Positions 54,511-63,200 of a stretch of DNA of 64,000 nt are shown piece after piece. Under the pieces are notes generated by a model. It saw nothing but the letters and a program-made list of their open reading frames with translations. It was not told where the DNA came from and searched no databases. Origin of the DNA: Nonlabens xiamenensis (GTDB taxonomy: Bacteria; Bacteroidota; Bacteroidia; Flavobacteriales; Flavobacteriaceae); assembly GCF_003865345.1 (NCBI RefSeq), contig NZ_RMVE01000002.1, forward strand, positions 124,001 to 188,000, in the 5' to 3' direction. Made by a program: the position numbers and the translations under genes. Numbering within the stretch: the stretch's first letter is position 1; each line of letters begins with the position of its first letter.

Positions 54511-55095
54511 ATGAAATATAAAATTTTGATAATCCTATTGGTAGTTGCTGTCAGCGGATGTAAAAATGAAGAAAAGAATAATACCAAAATAGAGACAGAG
54601 CACAATCATACCCAGAGTGAACCTAAATCTGAGAACAAAAAAACCCTTAGTCCACACACATCGGCAATGGCTATGATAGGTGATGCTCATATCCATATAG
54701 ATTATTCGTCGCCAGGCGTAAGGGATAGAATTATTTTCGGTGGATTGTTGGCTTACGACCAAGTCTGGCAGGCTGGTGCCCATATGGCTACTTGGCTTGA
54801 AACAAATAAGGATTTAGAAATCGACGGTAAAGAATTGAAAGCTGGAAAATACGGGTTTTTTGTAATTCCGAATCAGGAAGAATGGACTATCATTTTCAAC
54901 AGGAATTGGAACCAACACGGTAAGGACGACTATACTGAAAATGATGATGTATTACGATTCAAAGTAACACCTAAAACTTCTGAAGATATCAAAGAACATT
55001 TAGAGTATAAAGTAAACAAAACAACAGAGACTTCAGGAACAATCTCAATGAGTTGGGAAAAAGTAACGATTGAATTTCCTTTTGAAATAAAGTAA
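54511..55095 (+). CDS. DUF2911 domain-containing lipoprotein
   Basis: A 194-residue lipoprotein (LIILLVVAVSGC) with a His-rich linker (ETEHNHTQSEPKSE) and a DUF2911 domain: AHIHIDYSSPGVRDRIIFGG, AYDQVWQAGAHMATWLETN, LKAGKYGFFVIPNQEEWTII and FNRNWNQHGKDDY. DUF2911 function is unknown. Its place in the copper operon and the His/Met content suggest a periplasmic metal role, by inference only. Confidence 0.88.
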   Translation: MKYKILIILLVVAVSGCKNEEKNNTKIETEHNHTQSEPKSENKKTLSPHTSAMAMIGDAHIHIDYSSPGVRDRIIFGGLLAYDQVWQAGAHMATWLETNKDLEIDGKELKAGKYGFFVIPNQEEWTIIFNRNWNQHGKDDYTENDDVLRFKVTPKTSEDIKEHLEYKVNKTTETSGTISMSWEKVTIEFPFEIK

Positions 55096-55096
55096 A

Positions 55097-55774
55097 ATGG
55101 TAAATAGAAAAACAGCGAAATGGATTAGAAAAGCGCACCGCTATTTGGGTATCTTTTTAGGGATTCAGTTTCTGATGTGGACGATTAGCGGAATGTATTT
55201 CAGCTGGACGGACATTGACGAGATTCACGGTGACCATTTTAAGAAATCGGCACCCTTGCAGACCTCATTTAATGATTTGCTCGGCACATCCCAACTTGCT
55301 ACTAAAGAACCCATACAATCTTTGGAACTACTGGAAGTAGAAAATGAACCTTACTATTGGATTAATGAAGCACAGCTTTACAATGCAAGAACGGGACAAA
55401 TGAAAAATGGAATTTCTAAAGAAGAGGCACAACAAGTTGCAAGTAGGTATATGTTGAACGATTTAGAAATAGTAAAAATTCAATTAGTCGATTCTGTTGG
55501 GCCACATCACGAATATCGCGATCGTCCACTTCCTGCTTACGAAATCTCATATGAGACACCACAAAATTTAAAAGCCTATGTGGCGGTTGAAAATGGCGCT
55601 TTTCAAACGGTGAGACACAGAGACTGGCGCTGGTTTGATTTTCTTTGGATGACCCATACAATGGATTATCAGGGAAGGGATAATTTCAACACGTTGTTGT
55701 TAAGGGCATTTTCACTTTTGGGATTGATAACCGTATTGAGTGGTTTCGTTTTGTGGTATATCAGTTCCCCATAA
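55097..55774 (+). CDS. PepSY-domain membrane protein
   Basis: A 225-residue protein with one N-terminal helix (YLGIFLGIQFLMWTISGMYFS), a periplasmic PepSY-like part (PIQSLELLEVENEPYYWI, AQLYNARTGQMKNGISKEEA) and a C-terminal helix (LLRAFSLLGLITVLSGFVLWY). It has the PepSY_TM opening KAHRYLGIFLGIQFL and the WMTHTMDYQGRDNFN segment. Members have been linked to iron or copper reduction and peptidase inhibition; specific role unknown. It follows the DUF2911 gene directly. Confidence 0.85.
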   Translation: MVNRKTAKWIRKAHRYLGIFLGIQFLMWTISGMYFSWTDIDEIHGDHFKKSAPLQTSFNDLLGTSQLATKEPIQSLELLEVENEPYYWINEAQLYNARTGQMKNGISKEEAQQVASRYMLNDLEIVKIQLVDSVGPHHEYRDRPLPAYEISYETPQNLKAYVAVENGAFQTVRHRDWRWFDFLWMTHTMDYQGRDNFNTLLLRAFSLLGLITVLSGFVLWYISSP

Positions 55775-55827
55775 ATCAGAAAACTAAAAAAAAATCAAAT
55801 AATTAGTAACAAATAAAACCAAAAATT

Positions 55828-56319
55828 ATGAATTCAAACGAACACGAAAACAAGAACAAAGGAATGAGCCAATACACTAAATTCTTCCTTATGCTAGGGT
55901 CATCATTTATAGCAATGTACATCACAATGTATTTAAATACCTACGAGTTTGACCACGTGTGGTTCAGTCTTACACGATTTTATATGGTGTGTCTAGGAAT
56001 AGCTACTATGGCTGTTATTATGTTGTTATTTATGCTGAATATGTATAAAGACAAGAAAAAGAATATTGCAATTCTCGCAGGTAGTGTTATATTGTTTTTG
56101 GGAGCATTAGGACTAGTACGCGACCAAAAATCCACTGTGGGCGACGTACTGTGGATGAAAGCAATGATACCGCACCATTCTATAGCAATTTTAACAAGTG
56201 AGCGTGCAGATATTAAAGACCCAGAAGTAAAAAAACTAGCAGAAGACATTATTAAGGCACAACGTAAGGAAATTGCAGAGATGAAAGCAATGATTGAACG
56301 TCTAGAAAACGAAAAATAA
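55828..56319 (+). CDS. DUF305 domain-containing membrane protein
   Basis: A 163-residue protein with three membrane helices (FFLMLGSSFIAMYITMYL, YMVCLGIATMAVIMLLFML, IAILAGSVILFLGALGLV) and a C-terminal DUF305 helix pair (WMKAMIPHHSIAILTSERAD, KLAEDIIKAQRKEIAEMKAM). The MIPHH motif with Met and His pairs is thought to bind copper in relatives. Located between the PepSY gene and cusB on the same strand. Confidence 0.87.
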   Translation: MNSNEHENKNKGMSQYTKFFLMLGSSFIAMYITMYLNTYEFDHVWFSLTRFYMVCLGIATMAVIMLLFMLNMYKDKKKNIAILAGSVILFLGALGLVRDQKSTVGDVLWMKAMIPHHSIAILTSERADIKDPEVKKLAEDIIKAQRKEIAEMKAMIERLENEK

Positions 56320-56323
56320 GATT

Positions 56324-58060
56324 ATGAATAAGAACATTTTATATATAGCAATAGCCGTTATCATAGGTTTGGGCGCTGGCTGGCTAATTTTTGGAAATAG
56401 CTCAGACAATGCAGCAAATAAGGATACGTCTGATATGTCCGATCAACATGACCATTCTGGCGAGAGTGCAGACCAGATGTGGACGTGCTCAATGCATCCA
56501 CAGATTATGCAACCAGAAGCTGGCGATTGTCCTATATGTGGAATGGACTTAATCCCTGCTGAAGCTGGTGCTGAAGGTCTCGCAGCAAACGAGATAAAAA
56601 TGGCCGAAAATGCTATGGCATTAGCAAATATTCAAACCACTATCGTGGGCAATGCAGAAGCCAGCGATGATGATGGGATGATATCCCTTTCTGGAAAAAT
56701 AGCTGCTAATGAAGAAAACAATACTGTGCAAGCCAGCTATTTCAAAGGAAGAATAGAAAGACTCAACGTCAACTATGAAGGTCAACAAGTAAATCGTGGT
56801 CAGCTGCTCGCAACCATTTACGCACCAGACCTTGTAGCGGCACAACAGGAATTGATTACCGCAGCATCGTTGAAAGAATCGCAACCCGCTTTGTATAAAG
56901 CAGTTCGCAATAAACTCAAAAACTGGAAACTTTCAGATACACAAATCAATGCTATTGAAGAAAGTGGAACGGTACGAGAGAATTTCCCGATTTATGCAAC
57001 GGTTTCCGGAACGGTTTCAGAAGTAATGGCAGCACAAGGCGATTATGTAAATCAAGGACAGCCTATTGTGAAGTTGAGCAACCTCAATTCGGTTTGGGCA
57101 GAATTTGATGCCTATGAAAATCAAATAGCGCTATTCAACATTAGGCAAAAAATCAACATCACGACCAATGCCTATCCAAATAAAGAATTTGAGGGCACAA
57201 TTTCTTTTATTGACCCTATTTTAAATAATTCCACACGAACGGTAACGGTGCGTGCAACCCTTCAAAATCGAGAGGATTTATTTAAGCCAGGAATGTTTGT
57301 GACAGGAAAGGTAAAAGGTGCAACCCAAACTATGGAAAACATCCTTTCTGTTCCCGCAAGTGCTGTACTGTGGACGGGCGAGCGTTCATTGGTATATGTA
57401 AAAACTAATCCAAATGAGCCTGTTTTTGAAATGCGTGAAGTTACCTTGGGCAATCGCTCTGGTGAGAATTACCAAGTATCAGCTGGACTGAATAATGGCG
57501 ATGAAATAGTAACTAATGGAACGTTTACAGTAGATGCAGCTGCGCAATTGCAGGGTAAGAAATCGATGATGAATCAACAGATGATGCAGGACGAATCAGC
57601 TATGATGGACGATATGGAAATGAGTTTCAGTAATGCGTTTAGCTCTGATTTCAACAAAGCGATACCATCATATCTTAAAATGAAAGATGCCTTTGTGGCA
57701 AGCGATGCTGGTCAGGTTTCCGCTTTCGCGAAAGCGACATCAAAAAAATTAAAGGAAATATCTATAACGGAATTAGGCAAAATGGAAAAGCAACATCTTA
57801 CGAAAAGTATCGAGATGCTGGATGCTATTGCCACCAATGAAAATCTGGAAAACCAGCGAGCACATTTTGTGATACTTAATGAGAACGTTGTGCCTATTGC
57901 TATGAACATAGAAAACACAACAAATTACTATGTCCAAAAATGCCCAATGGCAAATAACAATAAAGGCGCGGTATGGTTAAGCACCGAAGAAAAAATAAAA
58001 AACCCATACTACGGCGATGCGATGTTGACCTGTGGTAGTGTAATTAATGAGATAAATTAA
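56324..58060 (+). CDS. cusB: CusB-type RND adaptor fused to a DUF3347 domain
   Basis: A 578-residue periplasmic adaptor. An N-terminal membrane anchor (LYIAIAVIIGLGAGWLIFG) is followed by a heavy-metal-binding domain (WTCSMHPQIMQPEAGDCPIC with GMDLIP), the HlyD-type lipoyl/hairpin/barrel core (about 110-440: IERLNVNYEGQQVNRGQLLA, GTVSEVMAAQGDYVNQGQPI, FIDPILNNSTRTVTVRATLQ), a Met-rich linker (MNQQMMQDESAMMDDMEM) and a C-terminal DUF3347 domain (about 446-575) ending in NTTNYYVQKCPMANNNKGAV. It completes the CusABC pump although it is encoded five genes after cusC. Palindrome copy 11 (AFAKA) lies in the DUF3347 part. Confidence 0.92.
   Translation: MNKNILYIAIAVIIGLGAGWLIFGNSSDNAANKDTSDMSDQHDHSGESADQMWTCSMHPQIMQPEAGDCPICGMDLIPAEAGAEGLAANEIKMAENAMALANIQTTIVGNAEASDDDGMISLSGKIAANEENNTVQASYFKGRIERLNVNYEGQQVNRGQLLATIYAPDLVAAQQELITAASLKESQPALYKAVRNKLKNWKLSDTQINAIEESGTVRENFPIYATVSGTVSEVMAAQGDYVNQGQPIVKLSNLNSVWAEFDAYENQIALFNIRQKINITTNAYPNKEFEGTISFIDPILNNSTRTVTVRATLQNREDLFKPGMFVTGKVKGATQTMENILSVPASAVLWTGERSLVYVKTNPNEPVFEMREVTLGNRSGENYQVSAGLNNGDEIVTNGTFTVDAAAQLQGKKSMMNQQMMQDESAMMDDMEMSFSNAFSSDFNKAIPSYLKMKDAFVASDAGQVSAFAKATSKKLKEISITELGKMEKQHLTKSIEMLDAIATNENLENQRAHFVILNENVVPIAMNIENTTNYYVQKCPMANNNKGAVWLSTEEKIKNPYYGDAMLTCGSVINEIN
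57721..57736. repeat. CGCTTTCGCGAAAGCG palindrome, copy 11 (in cusB)
   Basis: Exact 16-bp palindrome, read as AFAKA in the DUF3347 domain. Confidence 0.95.
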
Positions 58061-58062
58061 GT

Positions 58063-59667
58063 ATGGGTAAAGAAGTAGAGCAAGAAAATAGAGACTTCGA
58101 TTGGAGGAAAATAGTTGAACAAGCCTATATGAGTATCATAAAAGGTTCCTTAAATAGAATTGCTGTTTTTGGTCACGATACAATTTTAAACAATATCATT
58201 AGACTAGTTGTTAATGTAGATACAGGAGTAGAAAAGGAAAATCAAAATGCAGATGAAGTTTTGGTAGCACCAGATAAGTTTTTCATATTTAAGAATATGT
58301 GGAAGGCAACTCTGGAAATTCTTTATGAAAAATATCTACCAGCAATTGACTATAAGTTTAATTGGACAATAGAAGCAACACCATATACCCTTACAATCTG
58401 TAAACTTACAGAAGCTCATTTTGAGGATAATGAAGTAAAGCATCTTATGAAATTGGCTAAACTTGATGATCACGACATAGAGGACAATTTTTCTAAGCTT
58501 GTTAAAGATTTAGGACTAAAAAACATGAATCTTGACGGACACCTAGAAAAAAGATTGAGTGATGCAATGCTACCATTAAACAACAAAAAGAAGTTAGAGC
58601 TTCTTTTTCGATTAATGAATTTTCCACCATTGCAGGAACTGACTCTTTTTTATAGACGATATGTAGAAAAAGTAAATAGGGAGCATAAAGAATTAAGTGT
58701 AGGTTTTACAACTATTGCAGAAGTAGAAATGCCAAAAATTGGTATGAGCGAAGCTCTTCACTATTCATATTTCCAAATAGATCACGAAGTTTTCAAAAAA
58801 CACGGTTTAAAAGGTTTTTCTGCACATCCTGAGCTTAAAACTTTTACTAAAGAACTAGAAGATATTCGAGCTAAAGCACATTCCAGAAAAGATGAGTTGA
58901 ATGACGATATGATTTGTCCTTGTTGTGGCAAAAAACAAACTATTACTTTACCAGAAGAACTACTTCAGTATAAGTTATTATTAGAGAATACGACTTTAGC
59001 AGAAAAAATTGGGTTAGTGTATTTTGATGAGTTTATCGATGATTACAAAAAATCTATGGCTGATAGATTTGGAAACTTTATACCTAATCTCAATAGAGTT
59101 AATAATCCTAAAATTATTATTTTAGTTGAAGGCGAAAGTGAAGAAATTGCTATTCCAATTATAGCTTTCAGAAAACGATTCGTATTATCTCACAGCGATA
59201 TACAAGTCTATAATTCTAAATCCAAGCAAAAACTGAAAGACGACTTCTTCAATTTTCGTAGTAAATATCCTAAGCGAAAAATAGTCTGCTTTTTAGATTC
59301 TGACGCTATTAAAGAGAGAGACGATATTAATAGAGTTATAAATGACCAACAGGATAAATACAGGATGTTATTCATTGAAAATGGAACGTTTGAAGACCTA
59401 TTTGATTTAGCATATTCAGTTGATATTCTTAACTACTTATATCCTGAAGGCACTGATATTTTAGTTTCAGATTTTGATACTTCCAAGGATTTTCTATCAA
59501 ACATTAAAAAGATTTTATTCAATAAAAAGAAGGCAACATTTGATAAAGTATTATTTGCTCAAACTATTGCATTGAGAATTGATATAAATAATGTTCCAGA
59601 ACAAATTAATCAGGTTTTGGAAATTGTTCAAGACTTTGCTGAGCCAGCAAAATTCATTTCAAAATAA
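58063..59667 (+). CDS. TOPRIM-domain protein with zinc motif, undescribed
   Basis: A 534-residue soluble protein with no family I can name. Residues about 1-280 are an unrecognised mostly helical region. A CxCC motif (CPCCGKKQTITLP, C285, C287, C288) suggests a zinc site. Residues about 350-450 look like an OLD-type TOPRIM domain: IIILVEGESEEIAIPI (E356), KIVCFLDSDAIKERDD (D412, D414) and ENGTFEDLFDL. There is no Walker A motif, so no ATPase of its own. It starts two bases after cusB and is probably cotranscribed with the copper genes. A nuclease, RNA-processing or phage-defence role is possible; none is shown. Confidence 0.6.
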   Translation: MGKEVEQENRDFDWRKIVEQAYMSIIKGSLNRIAVFGHDTILNNIIRLVVNVDTGVEKENQNADEVLVAPDKFFIFKNMWKATLEILYEKYLPAIDYKFNWTIEATPYTLTICKLTEAHFEDNEVKHLMKLAKLDDHDIEDNFSKLVKDLGLKNMNLDGHLEKRLSDAMLPLNNKKKLELLFRLMNFPPLQELTLFYRRYVEKVNREHKELSVGFTTIAEVEMPKIGMSEALHYSYFQIDHEVFKKHGLKGFSAHPELKTFTKELEDIRAKAHSRKDELNDDMICPCCGKKQTITLPEELLQYKLLLENTTLAEKIGLVYFDEFIDDYKKSMADRFGNFIPNLNRVNNPKIIILVEGESEEIAIPIIAFRKRFVLSHSDIQVYNSKSKQKLKDDFFNFRSKYPKRKIVCFLDSDAIKERDDINRVINDQQDKYRMLFIENGTFEDLFDLAYSVDILNYLYPEGTDILVSDFDTSKDFLSNIKKILFNKKKATFDKVLFAQTIALRIDINNVPEQINQVLEIVQDFAEPAKFISK

Positions 59668-59712
59668 AGATTGAGGATGACCCTTTGCAACTCAATTGCA
59701 TCATAATTCTTT

Positions 59713-59720
59713 TATCTTTG
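59713..59720 (+). promoter_or_regulatory. -7 promoter box for the His-rich/CzcA genes
   Basis: TATCTTTG matches TAnnTTTG and ends eight bases before the ATG at 59729; a near-leaderless start is suggested. Confidence 0.5.
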
Positions 59721-59728
59721 TATAATTA

Positions 59729-60124
59729 ATGAAAGCATTTTATTCTATATCAATGTCAATTTTATTCCTTTTTCAAGGAATGACGGCCAATATGGAAATA
59801 TGTGAACAAATAGAGAAATTCTCACATTTTATTTCACATTATCAAATGCATAAAGAGTATGGTGGAGATACCTTTTATGAATATGTAGTAGAGGTAATAT
59901 TCAGTGATCAAGCAGATAATAAAGACCATCACGACGGCTCGCACGATGATAGTGCACCTGTACATTCACACCATCAATGCTGTCATCCTACAGTTTTCTT
60001 AACGCCTTCTAGCGCTTTGGCCTTAAAGCCACTTCTTTTTAAAGAAAGAGCGACATATTCACATTATTCTTTTCAATTTAATTCCAGATATCTGGAATCA
60101 CTTTTCCAGCCACCACGGGCATAA
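59729..60124 (+). CDS. Small exported His-rich protein
   Basis: A 131-residue protein with an N-terminal hydrophobic segment (ISMSILFLFQGMTA) and a metal-binding-looking cluster, DHHDGSHDDSAPVHSHHQCC, followed by HP. No domain family is recognised. Such small His-rich exported proteins often lie directly ahead of CzcA-type pump genes in Flavobacteriia, as here (120 bases before the next gene), so a zinc, cobalt or copper buffering role is a reasonable inference. The Cys pair adds possible thiolate ligands. Confidence 0.75.
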   Translation: MKAFYSISMSILFLFQGMTANMEICEQIEKFSHFISHYQMHKEYGGDTFYEYVVEVIFSDQADNKDHHDGSHDDSAPVHSHHQCCHPTVFLTPSSALALKPLLFKERATYSHYSFQFNSRYLESLFQPPRA

Positions 60125-60193
60125 TTCAGTTTTCATAGGATAATTATATCCTTTTTTGAAGTTTTCCTAATGGGAATGCTCAACTATGTTTTT

Positions 60194-60208
60194 GCTTTCG
60201 CGAAAGCG
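60194..60208. repeat. Palindrome GCTTTCGCGAAAGCG, copy 12 (intergenic)
   Basis: Exact core, in the gap between the His-rich gene and the CzcA-TolC gene, 36 bases before the latter's ATG. Confidence 0.9.
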
Positions 60209-60244
60209 TAAACTCTTTTTTTAACTGAATTAATACATTAATCT

Positions 60245-63200
60245 ATGATTAACAGAATCATTGATTTTTCAATCAATAACAAATTTATCATTGGTCTTTT
60301 CACGTTGACTCTTATAGGAGTTGGTATTTGGTCAATGGCAACAGTAAACCTTGGGTCTGTACCAGATATTACAAATAATCAGGTGCAGGTCATCACGCAA
60401 TCGCCTAATCTGGGAACGGAAGATATCGAACAGTTCGTAACCTATCCCGTAGAGCTATCTATGGGTAATTTACCTGGTGTTACCGAAATTAGATCCATTT
60501 CACGATTTGGGCTCTCTGTAGTAACCATCGTTTTTGAAGACGATATGGGAACCTATCTTCCTAGACAACTGGTAGGGGAAAAACTCAACGAACTGGGCGA
60601 ATCTATACCTGAAAAATTTGGAAGTCCATCTATGGGTCCCATTTCCACAGGATTAGGCCAAATTTATGAATACACAATTCAACCAGAAGAAGGTTTCGAA
60701 ACCAAGTATTCGCCTATGGAACTGCGCACCGTGCAAGATTGGGTTATCAAAAGACAACTCACATTATTGGAAGGCGTTGTAGAGGTCAACTCTTATGGTG
60801 GTAGCATAAAACAATATGAAGTTGCTGTCGATCCAGAGAAGTTAAACAGTATGGGTATCAGCATTTCACAAGTGTATGAGGCTCTCTCACAGAACAACGT
60901 AAATACTGGTGGCGCTTATATAGAGAAAAATAAAATGTCAAATTTTATAAGAGGTGAAGGTCTAATTCGCTCTTTGGAAGACATTAAGGATATTTCCATT
61001 ATTAATGAGGGCAACATTCCTATTACTATTGGGGACGTGGCAACGCGCGTCCATTTTGGGAGTCAAGTACGCTATGGTGCTTTTACACAAGACGGTAAAG
61101 AAGCTGTGGGCGGTATGATAATGATGCTCAAGGGCTCTAATCCTAATGCAGTCATTCAAAATGTAAAGGATCGTATGGCAGAAATTGAAAAATCTCTACC
61201 AGATGGTCTGACTATCGCCCCAATAATTGATCGTAGTGAGCTTATTGCAAGAACCACCGATACAGTTAAAACCAATCTTCTGGAAGGTGCATTGATTGTG
61301 ATTTTTGCACTTGTCCTATTGTTGGGTAGTTTAAGAGGTGGAATCATAACTGCTACTACGATACCATTGTCCTTACTTTTTGCCTTTATTCTTATGAAGC
61401 AGTTTAATGTATGGGCAAACTTGATGAGTCTGGGAGCAATAGATTTTGGAATCATCATAGATGGTGCTGTGATTATTATTGAAGGAACGGTGTATGAGAT
61501 CCAAAAAAGAATAAGGTCTGGTAAGCTAAAATTCAATCAAGGAGTGATGGATAAAGTTGCCTATGATGCCGGAAGCACGATGATGGGTTCTGCGTTCTTT
61601 GGACAGATTATTATTCTCATTGTTTTTACACCTATACTTTTTCTTACTGGTGTAGAAGGTAAAATGTTTAAACCTATGGCATACACCTTTGGGTTTGCAA
61701 TGATAGGTGCCATCATTCTATGTCTTACGTACGTTCCTATGATGGCAGCACTTTTTATGAAACCAGTACAAAACACCAAAAATTGGTTTGGCAAATTTGA
61801 GCGCAGGCTCGAAAAGATAAGTGATAAAATCATAGGTGCTATTCATAGTGCATATATGCCTTTATTAAAAGGTGCTCTTAAACTGAAGTTTATCGTTTTA
61901 TCAGCTGCTACCGTACTACTTGTTATCGCTGGATTCATATTTTCTAATATGGGAGGAGAATTTGTACCACAGCTTGATGAAGGAGATTTAGCAATGCAGG
62001 CACTTATAAGACCAGGAAGTTCGCTAACAGAATCTATTGAAGTTTCCAAGAAAATAGAAACCATCCTATTAGAAAGTTTCCCTGAAATCAAGACGGTAAC
62101 TGCTCGTATAGGTGTTGCAGATATTCCTACAGATCCTATGCCTATGGATATTGCAGATATGTACATTATCCTTAATAAGGATATGGACGAGTGGACAACA
62201 GTTTCTACTAAAGAAGGTTTAATAGATGCTATAAGAGATAAACTGGATGATGAACTGGTGGGTGTGAATTTAGTTTTTACCCAACCGGTTGAATTGAGAT
62301 TTAACGAGCTGTTAGAAGGCGTAAGAGAGGATATTGCTGTAAAGCTGTATGGCGAGGATTTAGAGGTTTTATCAGAAAAAGTTCAGGAAATGGCGGCTAT
62401 TATACAAACCGTTCCTGGCGCTGGCGATGTAAGTGCAGAACGTACTGCTGGATTACCACAGATGACCGTAAAATATAGGCGTGATAAAATGGCGCAATAC
62501 GGACTGAATATTCAAAAAGTAAATGATTACGTAAGTACCGCTTTTGCTGGAGGAACCGCTGGAGTCATCTTTGAAGGCGAAAAGCGATTTGATCTTGTTG
62601 TACGATTTGATGAAAGTCATAGAAAAAGTATTGATGACCTGCGCAATATGTATATTGATCTTAAGGATGGTAGTCAGGTGCCCATTATCGAAATAGCCGA
62701 GATTGAATATGTCCCTGGACCTATGCAAATCTCACGTGACAATACGTATAGAAGAACGTATGTAGGTGTAAATGCCCGAGGCAGAGATGTAGAATCTGTC
62801 GTTAAGGATATTCAACAAAAACTGGATGAAGAATTGGACTTACCATCAGGATATTATATTACCTATGGTGGAGAGTTTGAAAACCTTCAAAGCGCAAAGG
62901 ATCGTTTGATAATCGTTGTGCCCATCGCCCTGTTTTTAATCTTAATACTGCTATACTTTGCGTTAAAATCCTTTTCACAATCTTTAATGATTTACATCGC
63001 GATTCCTTTGGCAGCCATAGGTGGTGTATTTGCTTTATGGCTGCGCGGTATGCCATTTAGTATCTCGGCAGGTGTAGGATTTATTGTGCTATTTGGTGTC
63101 GCAGTTCTTAACGGTTTGGTACTTATTAATCGGTTTAATTCTCTTAAAGAAGAAGGCGTTATAAGCATAAAGGATAGAATATTTCAAGGGACTAAAGAAC

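Noticed and set aside
58063-59667. Calling the TOPRIM protein an OLD-family ATP-dependent nuclease
   Set aside because: No Walker A or other ATPase motif is present, so only the TOPRIM part matches.
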